This document shows positions 21,641 to 31,287 of a stretch of 64,000 bases of DNA, piece by piece. The stretch covers positions 84,229-148,228 of the forward strand of contig NZ_JACHHP010000003.1 of assembly GCF_014202825.1 (NCBI RefSeq). The letters run 5' to 3'. The stretch's first letter is position 1. Every line of letters begins with the position of its first letter. A program made the translations under genes and the position numbers. Origin of the DNA: Chiayiivirga flava. Lineage in GTDB: Bacteria > Pseudomonadota > Gammaproteobacteria > Xanthomonadales > Xanthomonadaceae. The notes below the pieces were generated by a model. That model had not been told where the DNA came from. It worked only from the letters and a program-made list of their open reading frames with translations, and ran no database searches.

Positions 21641-21871
21641 CGGGTTCTCCAGGGGGAATCGGACGCGGCGCGTTAGGGGCCGAAGGGCAGGGCGTCGCGC
21701 GGGCACGACGCAAGGTGGCGGCATGCTAGTGGCGTGCCGGAACGGCAAGCAGTGTCGAAGGTCACGGGGGACGGGGGCCCAGGGGTTGGATCGGCGTCGA
21801 TCGTTGCAGAATCGACGACGATCGCGACGCAATGTCGCAAAATTGCCCCATTGGCGTGGCACACTGGGCGC

Positions 21872-23083
21872 ATGTCGCGCCTGTTCCCCATTCTACTGCC
21901 TGTGCTGCTGATCGCGCTTGCCGCGTGCGACGGCGGCGACCGCCAGGCGTCCGTTGCCGTGCGGGAGACCGCCATGCCCCCACCGGCCGTACCCGCGCTG
22001 CGGGTGATGACCTACAACACCTCGCTGTTCGACGCCACCGATGGCGCGCTGATCGCGCGTCTAGCGAGCGGCGACGACAATGCGCGCCGCATCGCGGCGG
22101 TGATCCAGCACCTGCGCCCGGACGTCCTGCTGCTCAACGAATTCGATCACGACAGCGCGGAGCGTGCGGCGGAACTCTTCCAGCGCGAGTACCTGGAAGT
22201 GCCGCAGGCGGGCCAGGCGCCGCTGCGCTACGACTTCCGCTTCAGCGCGCCGGTCAACACCGGCGTGCCGAGCGGGCTCGACCTCGACGGCGACGGCGCC
22301 TCCGACACGCCGAACGATGCCTGGGGCTACGGCAGGCATCCGGGGCAATACGGTCTGCTCGTGCTCTCGAGGTACCGCATCGACGCGGCGGCGGTGCGCA
22401 GCTTCCAGCACCTGCGCTGGGCCGCGATGCCGGACGCGCGCAGGCCGTTGCGCGAGGACGGCACGCCGTTCCACTCCGATACGGTCTGGCAGCAATTGCG
22501 GCTCTCCTCCAAGTCGCACTGGGACGTGCCGATCCATGCGCCCGGCGGCGTGCTGCATTTCCTCGTCGCGCATCCGACGCCGCCGGTGTTCGATGGCCCG
22601 GAGGATCGCAACGGGAACCGCAATTTCGACGAGATCCGCCTGTTCGCCGAGTACGTGTCGCCGGGCGAGAAGGCGTGGCTGTGCGACGACGCGGGCCGCT
22701 GCGGCGGTGTGCCGGCCGACGCGCGCTTCGTCATCGCGGGCGACATGAACGCCGATCCGTCCGATGGCGACGGTGTGCCCGGTGCGATCGCGCAATTGCT
22801 GCAGCATCCGCGCGTCGACGCCGGGTTCGTGCCGCGCAGCGCCGGCGCCGTGGCGCGCGCGCGCGGCTACGGGCTTGCGTTGCGTGGCGATGCGGCGAGC
22901 AAGACCGGCGACTATGGCCCGCGGACCGGCGTGCTGCGGCTCGATTATGTGTTGCCGTCGCGCGGATTCGTGGTGCGCGACGGCGGCGTGTTCTGGCCGA
23001 CGGACGATGCCCGTGCGGCGGATTGGCTGACCGCGTCCGACCACCGCCCGGTGTGGCTCGATCTGGAGGTCGCCGGGCCCTGA
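21872..23083 (+). CDS. Endonuclease/exonuclease/phosphatase family lipoprotein
   Basis: This 403-residue protein has a lipobox (ALAAC, Cys19), so it is probably membrane-anchored in the periplasm. The EEP fold is recognisable from VMTYNTSLFD (start), LLLNEFD (metal-binding Glu), FVIAGDMNADP (catalytic Asp/Asn) and the final TASDHRPVWLDLEV (catalytic His). Relatives include DNase I-like nucleases and phosphodiesterases, often annotated as exported phosphatase-like. The substrate is not deducible. The ATG at 21872 is the first that gives the signal peptide. Confidence 0.88.
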   Translation: MSRLFPILLPVLLIALAACDGGDRQASVAVRETAMPPPAVPALRVMTYNTSLFDATDGALIARLASGDDNARRIAAVIQHLRPDVLLLNEFDHDSAERAAELFQREYLEVPQAGQAPLRYDFRFSAPVNTGVPSGLDLDGDGASDTPNDAWGYGRHPGQYGLLVLSRYRIDAAAVRSFQHLRWAAMPDARRPLREDGTPFHSDTVWQQLRLSSKSHWDVPIHAPGGVLHFLVAHPTPPVFDGPEDRNGNRNFDEIRLFAEYVSPGEKAWLCDDAGRCGGVPADARFVIAGDMNADPSDGDGVPGAIAQLLQHPRVDAGFVPRSAGAVARARGYGLALRGDAASKTGDYGPRTGVLRLDYVLPSRGFVVRDGGVFWPTDDARAADWLTASDHRPVWLDLEVAGP

Positions 23084-23125
23084 GCCGGCAGCGCGCGCGC
23101 TGCGACCCTGCGACGCGATCCGCCG

Positions 23126-23416
23126 TCAGGTTGCAGGCGTCAGATGGCCGCGGAATCCGAACTGCGCGCCGTCGCCGCGCACCGAGACCACGAGCAGGAT
23201 CATCGCCAGCGGCAGCATCAGCTCCACCTCGACCGCGTTGCCGCTTGCGTCCCGGCCCACGAGCAGCATCTCGCACAGCGCGCCGCCGGTATCGAGTTCG
23301 CTGCAGACAAGGTGCGGCGCGTGATCGCCCGGCGCCAGATAGGGCTTGATCGCCTCGCCCAGCGTCTCGACCGCCTGCGGGTGCAGGAACACGGCATACA
23401 TCGGTTTGTCGCTCAT
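23126..23416 (-). CDS. Hypothetical protein downstream of purT
   Basis: The product is 96 residues (MSDKPMYAVFLHPQAVETLGEAIKPYL...). It has no signal peptide and no domain I recognise. A hydrophobic stretch, LMLPLAMILLVVSV, near residues 66-79 could be a buried strand or a short membrane segment. It starts 22 bp after the purT stop in the same direction, so the two are probably co-transcribed. A conserved small protein is plausible because codon use matches the neighbours. Confidence 0.6.
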   Translation of the reverse strand: MSDKPMYAVFLHPQAVETLGEAIKPYLAPGDHAPHLVCSELDTGGALCEMLLVGRDASGNAVEVELMLPLAMILLVVSVRGDGAQFGFRGHLTPAT

Positions 23417-23438
23417 GACGGGTCCCTGTCTGCGGCTG

Positions 23439-24638
23439 TCAGGCCGGTGGATCGAACGGGTCGAGGGTGATGCCGACGGCCGCGGCCGCGGCGCGCGCCT
23501 TGGCGCGTGCGGTGTCGATCGAGTCGCCGCGCGCCAGGGTCACGCCCACGCGGCGCTGGCCGTCCACGCGCGGCTTGCCGAACAGGCGCAGGCCGGTTTC
23601 CGGCGCCGACAGCGCATCGGGCACACCGTCGAAGCGCGGCACGCCATGGCCGTGCGCCAGCAAGGCACACGAGGCCGACGGACCCAGCTGGCGAACCCCG
23701 GGCACCGGCAGGCCGAGAATCGCGCGCGCGTGCAGCGCGAATTGCGACAGGTCCTGTGAGATCAGCGTCACGAGGCCGGTGTCGTGCGGCCGCGGCGACA
23801 CCTCCGAAAACCACACCTCGTCCTCGCGGACGAACAGCTCCACGCCGAACAGCCCGTGCCCGCCGAGGGCGTCGGTGATCGCGCGCGCGATGTGCTGCGA
23901 GCGCTGCAGCGCGAGTGGACGCATCGGCTGCGGCTGCCAGCTCTCGCGGTAGTCGCCGTCGACCTGCAGGTGCCCGACCGGATCGCAGAAGGTGGTGCCG
24001 TTGCGGTGGCGCAGGGTCAGCAGCGTGATCTCGTAGTCGAAGCGGACGAAGCCCTCGACGATGACGCGGCCCTGCCCGGCGCGGCCGCCGCGCTGGGCGT
24101 GGTCCCACGCCGCATCGATGTCGGCGGCCTGCTTCACCAGGCTCTGACCCTTGCCCGACGAACTCATCACCGGCTTCACCACGCACGGCAGGCCGAGCGC
24201 CGCGACGGCGGCGCGGTAATCGTCGACGCTGTCGACGAAGCGGTACGGCGATGTCGGCAGGCCCAGCTCCTCGGCCGCGAGGCGACGGATGCCCTCGCGG
24301 TCCATCGTCAGCCACGCCGCGCGCGCGGTCGGGATCACACGCAGCCCGCGCTCGCGTTCGAGTTGCATCAGCGTCGGGGTATGGATGGCTTCGATTTCAG
24401 GCACCACGAGGTGCGGATCGACCTCGTCGATCAGAGCGCGCAGCGCGACCGGATCGAGCATGTTCAGCACGCGGCTGCGATGCGCCACCTGCATCGCGGG
24501 GGCGTCGGCGTAACGGTCGGCCGCGATGATCTCCACACCCAGGCGCTGCGCCTCGATCGCGACCTCCTTGCCGAGCTCGCCCGAGCCGAGCAGCAGCAGG
24601 CGCGTGGCGCCGGAGGTGAGCGGTGTTCCGAAGGTCAT
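23439..24638 (-). CDS. purT: Formate-dependent phosphoribosylglycinamide formyltransferase
   Basis: This 399-residue ATP-grasp enzyme formylates GAR using formate and ATP in the third step of purine synthesis, the folate-independent alternative to PurN. The start [20 protein letters not shown] gives the nucleotide-binding fold. The ATP-grasp core includes [12 protein letters not shown] and [22 protein letters not shown], typical of PurT. The C-terminal [19 protein letters not shown] segment is also typical. Length (E. coli 392) fits. Confidence 0.96.
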   Translation of the reverse strand: MTFGTPLTSGATRLLLLGSGELGKEVAIEAQRLGVEIIAADRYADAPAMQVAHRSRVLNMLDPVALRALIDEVDPHLVVPEIEAIHTPTLMQLERERGLRVIPTARAAWLTMDREGIRRLAAEELGLPTSPYRFVDSVDDYRAAVAALGLPCVVKPVMSSSGKGQSLVKQAADIDAAWDHAQRGGRAGQGRVIVEGFVRFDYEITLLTLRHRNGTTFCDPVGHLQVDGDYRESWQPQPMRPLALQRSQHIARAITDALGGHGLFGVELFVREDEVWFSEVSPRPHDTGLVTLISQDLSQFALHARAILGLPVPGVRQLGPSASCALLAHGHGVPRFDGVPDALSAPETGLRLFGKPRVDGQRRVGVTLARGDSIDTARAKARAAAAAVGITLDPFDPPA

Positions 24639-24774
24639 GGCGAGGCTCGTGGGTGGTGCTGCGGCATTCTAAAGCGCGGAGCGGCCGGGGGCGCGGCCGC
24701 GGCGTGCCCGAGCCCGTCGGCGGACGCCGCCGGTGCGGCACGCGATGGCGGTGGGCCCGCCGTGGGGCGTTGCG

Positions 24775-25629
24775 TCACTCTTCCAGCTGCGACAAGGCAA
24801 ACGCGACATCGAGCTTCTCCATCGCGTCGCGCGGCTTGAGCTTGGCAGCCTTCTCGTACGCGGCGGCGGCCTCGTCCTCCTTGCGGTCGCCAAACAACAG
24901 CAACAGGCCGTTGCCGTATTCGATGTGCGCGATCGGCGAGGCCGGCGTCAGCTTCAGCGCGGTCTTCAGGTGCTCCTCGCCGGCGGCGGCCTTTGCGCCG
25001 TACGTGAGGCCGCCGATCATCGCGCCGACCTTGTTGATGATCTCGGCGTGGTAGAGCCCGAGCGCGGTGTGCGCTTCGGCGTGTTTCGGGGCGAGTTTGA
25101 GCGCCTTGTCCAGGCTTTGCTTCACCTTGCCGGCGAGTCCCTGCGACAAGGCCTTGGCGATCGAGATGCCCTGGCTGTAGCGGCCCAGCGCGAACGCGTG
25201 CCGGTAGTGGGTGTTGGCGTCGTCCGGCCAGGCCCTGGCCGCGGCGTCGGCGAGCGCTGCGAGTTGCTCGAAGCGCTTGAGCTGTTCCTTTTCGTCGTCC
25301 ACGAGGTAGACCGCGTGGATCCCGCCGGCCTTCACCGCGACCGACGCACCAAGCGGGCCGAGCGCCGAGCCTGCCTCGAACGCGTCCTGGAAGTCGCCGC
25401 GGTGATGGCTGCGCCACGCGTCCTGCAGCTGCGCCGCGAGCTGGTCCGCCTGTGCGGCCTTGCCCAGGGCCGGAGTCTTCCGGATCGCGCCGGCAACGCG
25501 TGCGGCGTCGGGGAACGGTTCCGCATCGCCGCCGTGCAGCGTGTCCCACGCCTTGGCGAGTTTGTCGCCGCCGTAGTCGAAGGCCTTGCTCTCGTACGGA
25601 AACGCTGCCCAGCGCTTGCTTGCGGCCAT
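24775..25629 (-). CDS. TPR-like repeat protein
   Basis: This 284-residue cytoplasmic protein has no signal peptide. The second half has tetratricopeptide-like helices (ALKLAPKHAEAHTALGLYHAE, LKLTPASPIAHIEYGNGLLLL, EDEAAAAYEKAAKLKPRDA), which usually serve protein contacts. The N-terminal part (MAASKRWAAFPYESKAFDYGGD) is unassigned. The ATG at 25629 follows AGGGGGAA. It is divergent from the DUF1631 gene across 199 bp. The partner is unknown. Confidence 0.75.
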   Translation of the reverse strand: MAASKRWAAFPYESKAFDYGGDKLAKAWDTLHGGDAEPFPDAARVAGAIRKTPALGKAAQADQLAAQLQDAWRSHHRGDFQDAFEAGSALGPLGASVAVKAGGIHAVYLVDDEKEQLKRFEQLAALADAAARAWPDDANTHYRHAFALGRYSQGISIAKALSQGLAGKVKQSLDKALKLAPKHAEAHTALGLYHAEIINKVGAMIGGLTYGAKAAAGEEHLKTALKLTPASPIAHIEYGNGLLLLFGDRKEDEAAAAYEKAAKLKPRDAMEKLDVAFALSQLEE

Positions 25630-25828
25630 CGTCGTTGTTCCCCCTGCGATCGAGCGTCGAGCTTCGCCCAGCGCTGCCGCGGTGGCAAGACGCGGCGCAG
25701 CGCATCGGCCTGCCGATGAGCTCCGGCACGCGGTTGCGGCGTATGCCCTCACGACGGCGAGCTGCGCTCGGGACGCGGCTCGGCGAGGACCTTGCGGGAA
25801 CGGAACCCGCCATCGAGCAGGGAGCGCC

Positions 25829-28225
25829 ATGGAAAGCCAGCACCGTCACGATCCGGCCCACGATGCGGGCACCGTTGCGGACACGCACGCCCGCACCGCC
25901 GCCTTGCTGTTCGCGCAGGTGATGCATTCGGTCACGGACCGACTCGAACCGGTGCTGGAAAAAGCGCTCGAACGTCTCGGCCGCCAGCTGTTCGCGCGTG
26001 CCGAGAGCGGGCGCGGCGGCGAGCAGCATGTCGCGCTCGATGCGCTGCGTCATCTCAACCGCACCCGTGCCGATCTGTTGCCGGAACTGCTGCGTGCCGT
26101 GCAGCACGCGGCCGACGCCATGCGCAATCCGCGCACGGCGCCCGACGCGCCCGGCGACACGCCATCCGACAGCTGGTGCCTGCTCGACAACGCCGTGGTG
26201 GAGGAGGCCGGGCTGATCGACAGCCTCGGCGGATGGCTCGAAACGCGACTGCATCTGCCGCTGCATCTGCTGGCCGAGCGCATCGGCGTCCTGTTCGGCC
26301 GCGAGGTGCCGTCGGCGCGTGCGCTCGCCTGCGGGCCGCACGCGCTGCTGTCGGCCACGCGCGCGGCCGCGCGTGCGCTCGACATGGGCTTCGAGGCGCG
26401 TTCGATGCTGCTGTCGCAGGTGGCGGCCGAGCTCGACGCAACGCTGCCGGCCTGCTACGACCTCGCGAATGCGCGTCTGCGCGCGGCCGGCGTGCTGCCC
26501 GACCTGGCCGGTTACCGGCCGAAGGCACGCATCGGCCGTCAGCGGACGACGGCCGGGTGTGGATCGAAGATGGATGCGGACGCACCTGCAGCGCCGCCAG
26601 TGACCGACACGTCCGCACGACCGCCACTCACCGGGCGGCCGCCGCTGCGGCCGTTCGCGGCGTGGCTCGATCTTGCCGACACCGGTGCCGTTCCCGCACC
26701 CGAGGCCGAGCGCACCATCTTCGACGTGATGCGGCATCTGCTCGGCGGACGGCGCGCCTTTCTCGGGCGCGGCGCCGACACGGGCGCGGTGCCGGCACAC
26801 CGCGTCGACCCCGCGCAGGTGCAGGCCTCGTTGCGCGACCTGCAGCGCACATCCGCGCCCGGGCCGCAGACCCAGCCGCAGGTCGGCGCGCTCAAGCCTG
26901 CACTGATGCGGCGCCTGCAGGCCTGCATTCCGGACGGCATGGTTCCGGATCTGGACGCAGTGCAGGCGGACACCATCGAGCTCGTCGACATGCTGTTCGA
27001 GCATCTGCTGCACGACGTGGCGCCGCACGGCACCGGCGCGGCCCTGCTCGCACGCCTGCAGGTGCCGCTGCTGCGCGTCGCGCTGCAGGACAGCGGGTTC
27101 TTCACCCGCAAGCAGCATCCGGCACGTCGCATGCTCGACACGCTGGCCGACGCCGGCCTGTTCTGGCTCGACCCGGCGCACGATGGCGATGCGGCATTCG
27201 CGGCGGAACTCGACGCGCTGGTGGACGGCATCGCATCCGGCTTCGATGGCGACCTCGATGTGTTCGAGTCCGCGGCGACGCGGCTGCAGCGCCAACTGGA
27301 CGAACGCGTGCGCCGTGCCGCACTGATCGAGCGCCGCCACGTGGAAGCCGAGCAGGGACGCGAACGACTGGAGCTGGCGCGTTCCGCCGCAACCAACGCC
27401 ATCGCGATGGCGGTCGGCGCGCATCGGTTGCCGGCGCCGCTGCACGCGCTGCTCACCGGCGCATGGACCGATGCACTCGCGCTTGCGGCGCTGCGCGACG
27501 ACCCCGGCGGCGCGCTGTTCGATCGTCGTGTCGCGGCCGCCGTGGCGCTCGTGCAACGTGCGCATTCCGCGCGTCCCGGCGTCGCGCCGGAGGCGGAGGC
27601 CGGAGGGGCCGCGCGGGCGGATGCGTCCACCCTGCGCGCGGTACTGGTCGAGGGCCTGCGTCAGGTCGGTCACCTCGAGGACGCTGCGGCAGCGCTCGCG
27701 GAGACCGCGCTCGCGCAGGCGACGGGCATGCCGGATGCCGCCTCGGGCGGCGCGGGGTCCGACACGGCGCAGGCGGAGCACGCACCGGACTTCGCGTCCG
27801 CGGCTCGCGTCTCCGGCGAGGCATCCGCTGCGGACGACGCAGCGCAACCCGTGCACGAGCGCGCGGCGTCGCCGCTGCCGCACCCGCCCGCCGCCGAAGC
27901 GGCGCTCGGCAACGAGGCCCGGCAGCATCTGGAACGCCTGCGTCGCCTGCCGTTCGGAACCTGGTTCGATCTGGACCTCGGCGACACCGCGCGGTGCCGC
28001 TGCCGCATGTCGTGGTTCAGCCCCGTCACCGGCCGCTGCCTCTTCGTCAACGCCCGCGGCCAGCGTGTGGGCGACCACACCCTCGCGTGGCTCGCGCAGG
28101 CGATGGCGGACGGGCGCGCGACCCTCGTGCGCGAGGCGCACGCATCGGTCGTCGATATCGCATGGCAGTCCATCCTCGGCGTGCTGCGTTCGCTCACCGG
28201 CGGACCGGTCGCAAGCCCGGCCTGA
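25829..28225 (+). CDS. DUF1631 family protein
   Basis: This 798-residue cytoplasmic protein matches the DUF1631 layout. The first block (QVMHSVTDRLEPVLEKALERLGRQLF) is helical, a long helical middle follows, and the end (LRRLPFGTWFDLDL...CRCRMSWFSPVTGRCLFVN) resembles the PilZ-like C-terminus of the family. Members are sometimes mis-annotated as thymidine phosphorylase. Around residues 580-690 it is Ala-rich and low in complexity. ATG 25829 follows AGGGAG. Possible cyclic-di-GMP-linked function is inference only. Confidence 0.75.
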   Translation: MESQHRHDPAHDAGTVADTHARTAALLFAQVMHSVTDRLEPVLEKALERLGRQLFARAESGRGGEQHVALDALRHLNRTRADLLPELLRAVQHAADAMRNPRTAPDAPGDTPSDSWCLLDNAVVEEAGLIDSLGGWLETRLHLPLHLLAERIGVLFGREVPSARALACGPHALLSATRAAARALDMGFEARSMLLSQVAAELDATLPACYDLANARLRAAGVLPDLAGYRPKARIGRQRTTAGCGSKMDADAPAAPPVTDTSARPPLTGRPPLRPFAAWLDLADTGAVPAPEAERTIFDVMRHLLGGRRAFLGRGADTGAVPAHRVDPAQVQASLRDLQRTSAPGPQTQPQVGALKPALMRRLQACIPDGMVPDLDAVQADTIELVDMLFEHLLHDVAPHGTGAALLARLQVPLLRVALQDSGFFTRKQHPARRMLDTLADAGLFWLDPAHDGDAAFAAELDALVDGIASGFDGDLDVFESAATRLQRQLDERVRRAALIERRHVEAEQGRERLELARSAATNAIAMAVGAHRLPAPLHALLTGAWTDALALAALRDDPGGALFDRRVAAAVALVQRAHSARPGVAPEAEAGGAARADASTLRAVLVEGLRQVGHLEDAAAALAETALAQATGMPDAASGGAGSDTAQAEHAPDFASAARVSGEASAADDAAQPVHERAASPLPHPPAAEAALGNEARQHLERLRRLPFGTWFDLDLGDTARCRCRMSWFSPVTGRCLFVNARGQRVGDHTLAWLAQAMADGRATLVREAHASVVDIAWQSILGVLRSLTGGPVASPA

Positions 28226-28386
28226 GCTCGCCCCGGCCACGGCGGCGGTCGTGACGCGACGCGAGCCGCCGTCGCTAGTGTGATTGCTCCAGCCTCGCTG
28301 CCTAGCATGCGTTCGGTCTTGCGACATCCCGCAGCACGGCCGGCCACGGACGGTCATCTCTCTCCCGATTCATCGAGGTAACGATC

Positions 28387-28824
28387 ATGGTCAAGAAAGT
28401 CGTCAAACGTCCGGCGGCGACGTCCGCTCCCGCGCTCGACGCCCGCGATCTGTGGCTGGCGGGCCTCGGTGCCGTCTCCCTGACGCGCAAGCAGGGCATC
28501 CGCTTCTACGGCACCCTGCTCGAAGAGGGCCGGCAGTTCCAGGGTCGCGCCGAGGCCGCCATGGGCGATCTGCAGGGTCAGGCACGCGCCGGCGTGCAGC
28601 GCGTTCGCGCGCAGATGAACGCTGTCGTCGCGCCGCTGCGCGAGCGTGCGGAAGCGACGTTGAGCACGGTGCGGTCCGAAGTCGAGAGCCGCCTCGCGCC
28701 GGTGCTCGACAGGCTCGGCGTCAAGCGCAAGCCCGCCACGCGCGCGCGCGGCGGTGCCAAGCGCGTGGTCCGCAAGGGCAAGGCCGCGACCAAGCGCGCG
28801 GTACGCAAGGCCCGCGCCGCCTGA
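28387..28824 (+). CDS. Phasin family protein with basic tail
   Basis: The product is 145 residues. Residues 1-95 are phasin-like amphipathic helix (DLWLAGLGAVSLTRKQGIRFYGTLLEEG), as in PhaI/PhaF granule-associated proteins of polyhydroxyalkanoate storage. The last 40 residues are Lys/Arg/Ala-rich (KPATRARGGAKRVVRKGKA...), resembling the DNA-binding tail of PhaF. No PHA synthase is in the window. A GAGGTAA site precedes the ATG. A strong terminator hairpin follows at 28853. Confidence 0.8.
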   Translation: MVKKVVKRPAATSAPALDARDLWLAGLGAVSLTRKQGIRFYGTLLEEGRQFQGRAEAAMGDLQGQARAGVQRVRAQMNAVVAPLRERAEATLSTVRSEVESRLAPVLDRLGVKRKPATRARGGAKRVVRKGKAATKRAVRKARAA

Positions 28825-28852
28825 TCGGTCGCCCGCGCACGCTGCCTGCGAC

Positions 28853-28880
28853 GAACGCCCCGGCTTTGGCCGGGGCGTTC
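28853..28880 (+). terminator. Terminator after the phasin gene
   Basis: A perfect 12-bp inverted repeat GAACGCCCCGGC / GCCGGGGCGTTC with a 4-nt loop lies 28 bp past the phasin stop. It is followed by TGCGTTTG, a weak T stretch. Confidence 0.75.
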
Positions 28881-29062
28881 TGCGTTTGAGGGCCATCGAT
28901 CCGTATTGCCGGCGACGCGAGACCGCGAGACCGCGAGGCCCGTTGCCTGCCTTCGATGCGGCTGCGCGAGCGCGGTCTCGCGCTCCGCGACACATCTAAG
29001 ATCGGGGGCGCAAATGGAAACGCCTGCGCCGCGTCCGCATCGACACCGCACAGGCCGCGCGA

Positions 29063-29692
29063 TCAGGGGCGCAGATACGCCTGCGCCAGCGTGTTGAGAT
29101 GCAACCGCTCCGCATCGCGCAGGAACGGCGCCAGCAGCATCATCACCTGATGGATGCCCAGACGGATCGCTTCCTGCTCGTCGCGTTCGCCGCGCACGGC
29201 GCTGAAATTGAGCCAGAACGTCGCGATGACGAGGATGTTGTTGGCGGTGGCCGTGAGTTCGTCGTGCGACGCGCGCATCACGCCGGCCTGCACGAGGCCG
29301 CGCATCACCCCGGTGGCGTTGTCGGTGGCGCGCTTCATGATGCGCGCGAAGTGCATGCGCAGCTTGCGGTTGCGGGTCAGGATGTCGACGAGGTCGCGGT
29401 ACAGGAAGCGGTATTCCCAGATGCACTCGTAGACCAGGTGCAACTGCAGCCAGATATCCTCCAGCCCGGGCAGGCGGTCGCGCGGTGCCATCAGCGCGCG
29501 GTCGATGCGCTCTTCGTACAGCGCGAAGAGCTGCTCGATGATGTCGTCCTTGTTGCGGAAGTGGTAGTAGAGATTGCCCGGGCTGATCTCCAGCTCGTCC
29601 GCGATGTGGTTGGTGGTGACGTTGGGTTCGCCGCGGGCGTTGAACAGCGCAAGGCTGGTCTCGAGGATGCGTTCGCGCGTGCGTCGGGCCAT
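29063..29692 (-). CDS. TetR-family transcriptional regulator
   Basis: This 209-residue regulator has a TetR helix-turn-helix at about residues 5-50 (RERILETSLALFNARG...TTNHIADELEISPGNLYYHF), followed by a helical ligand-binding domain. Length is typical. It lies next to an acyl-CoA-binding protein gene on the same strand and close to the phasin gene, so control of fatty-acid or PHA metabolism is a reasonable inference. Its ligand is unknown. No clear palindromic operator was identified. Confidence 0.88.
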   Translation of the reverse strand: MARRTRERILETSLALFNARGEPNVTTNHIADELEISPGNLYYHFRNKDDIIEQLFALYEERIDRALMAPRDRLPGLEDIWLQLHLVYECIWEYRFLYRDLVDILTRNRKLRMHFARIMKRATDNATGVMRGLVQAGVMRASHDELTATANNILVIATFWLNFSAVRGERDEQEAIRLGIHQVMMLLAPFLRDAERLHLNTLAQAYLRP

Positions 29693-29735
29693 CGTGCGGA
29701 GCGGGGGCGTCGGCCTGCGGCGGGCGCGGCGCGGC

Positions 29736-29993
29736 TCAGCCGCGCAGCTTCTTCACGAGGTCGACGTACTTTTTCTGCGCCTCGTCCGGCGCGGTGCCCT
29801 TGAGCTTGCTCCAGGCCTCGTGCTTGGCCGTGCCGACGAAATCGAAAAAGCCGGGCTTGGGGCCGTTGACGTCGCCCTCGGAGCCTTGCTTGTAGAGCGC
29901 GTAGAGCTTGAGCAGGGTGTCGTTGTCGGGACGCTCGCTGAGGTCCTTGACGTCCTTGGAGGCTTGCTCGAACTGGGCTTTGAGATCGGCCAT
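29736..29993 (-). CDS. Acyl-CoA-binding protein
   Basis: This 85-residue protein has the four-helix ACBP fold. The conserved features are MADLKAQFEQASKDVKDLSE, LLKLYALYKQGSEGD with the Tyr and Lys that contact CoA, and PGFFDFVGTAKHEAWSKLKG. It binds medium- and long-chain acyl-CoA in the cytosol. The ATG at 29993 follows GGAG; an extra 20-residue basic extension upstream is rejected. It lies 43 bp upstream of the TetR gene in the same direction, probably as one unit. Confidence 0.93.
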   Translation of the reverse strand: MADLKAQFEQASKDVKDLSERPDNDTLLKLYALYKQGSEGDVNGPKPGFFDFVGTAKHEAWSKLKGTAPDEAQKKYVDLVKKLRG

Positions 29994-30209
29994 GACGGGC
30001 TCCGGCTGCGTGACGATGCGCCGACGCGCGGCGCTGCGACGGTTAGAGTACACGCGGGGCGCGCATCGGGGAACGGGTGCGGCGGGGCCGTTCTGCGGAC
30101 GCGCGCGCGTCGCCGCGTACGGGGCGACGGTGCGTCTGCACAGAGGAGACTTGCGGCGACACGCCCCCCGTGTCGCGGATCGCCGGCGCGTCCGGCGAGG
30201 ACGTGCCGC

Positions 30210-30428
30210 CTACTTCATGCGGTACGTGATCCGACCCTTGGTCAGATCGTACGGCGTCATTTCCACCTTCACCTTGTCGCCGGTGAGGATGCGGATGTAG
30301 TTCTTGCGCATGCGGCCGGAGATGTGTGCGGTCACTACGTGGCCGTTCTCCAGCTTCACGCGGAACATGGTGTTGGGCAGGGTCTCGAGGACCGTGCCTT
30401 CCATTTCGATCGAGTCGTCTTTGGACAT
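30210..30428 (-). CDS. infA: Translation initiation factor IF-1
   Basis: This 72-residue IF-1 is a single S1/OB-fold domain ([21 protein letters not shown]...). It binds the 30S A site and works with IF-2 and IF-3. Length and sequence are standard. It lies 127 bp downstream of aat, the neighbour also seen in many gammaproteobacteria. Confidence 0.97.
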   Translation of the reverse strand: MSKDDSIEMEGTVLETLPNTMFRVKLENGHVVTAHISGRMRKNYIRILTGDKVKVEMTPYDLTKGRITYRMK

Positions 30429-30555
30429 TCGTGCTCGGGGCGGAGGCTCGGGATGGGCGGCAGGGCCGCAGATTGACGGAACATTATGCCACGTCGCCCG
30501 GTCCCAGACCAGTTCGGCGCCGCGCGGACCTACGCGCGGCACGCGGCGCGGCCGT

Positions 30556-31287
30556 TCAGGCGAGCGAGGCGGCGTCGAACGGCGCGATCGCGTCGCACCA
30601 CGGCGCCACCGGCAGCCGTCCCGGCTCGGCGTGCCGCAGGTGGTGCAGGTAGCGCGAGCGCGCCATCGGTTGGGCGCCGAGGCGCGCGAGGTGCGGATTG
30701 GGGACCTGTGCATCGAGCAGGTCCACCCCGTGTCCCGCCAGCACGCGGCAGATCGCCGCAAGCGCCACCTTCGATCCGCCGCTGCGCGCGCTGAACATCG
30801 ATTCGCCGCAGAACACGCCGCCCACCGCCACCCCGTACAGGCCGCCCGCGAGCTGGCCATCGGCCCAGACCTCGGCGGAATGCGCGTGGCCGAGTCGGTG
30901 CAGCGCGCCGTAGGCCGCCTGCATCGCCTCGGTGATCCAGGTGCCGCGCTGGCCCGCGCGCGGCGCGGTGGCACATGCGGCAACGACCTGCGCGAAGGCA
31001 CGATCGAACGTCACCGTCCATGTCGATCCGCGCAGCGTGCGCCTGAAGCGACGCGGGAGTGCGAAGCGCCCGGTGTCGAACACGCAGCGCGGATCGGGCG
31101 ACCACCACAGGATCGGCTCGTCGTCCGAGTACCAGGGAAAGATGCCGTGGCGGTAGGCGTTGAGCAGACGGCGCGGCTGCAGATCGCCGCCGAACGCGAG
31201 CAGGCCGTCGGGTTCGTGCAGTGCCGAATCCACCGGCGGAAACGGCGCGTCCGGATCGTCGGACAGACGCGGCAGGCGCAGGCTCAC
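30556..31287 (-). CDS. aat: Leucyl/phenylalanyl-tRNA--protein transferase
   Basis: This 243-residue enzyme transfers Leu or Phe from tRNA to N-terminal Arg/Lys of proteins in the N-degron pathway. The Aat signature is clear: [37 protein letters not shown], and [27 protein letters not shown]. It starts at a GTG that overlaps the stop of the upstream acyltransferase gene by 4 bp, so the two are translationally coupled. The pairing with infA downstream is common. Confidence 0.96.
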   Translation of the reverse strand: MSLRLPRLSDDPDAPFPPVDSALHEPDGLLAFGGDLQPRRLLNAYRHGIFPWYSDDEPILWWSPDPRCVFDTGRFALPRRFRRTLRGSTWTVTFDRAFAQVVAACATAPRAGQRGTWITEAMQAAYGALHRLGHAHSAEVWADGQLAGGLYGVAVGGVFCGESMFSARSGGSKVALAAICRVLAGHGVDLLDAQVPNPHLARLGAQPMARSRYLHHLRHAEPGRLPVAPWCDAIAPFDAASLA

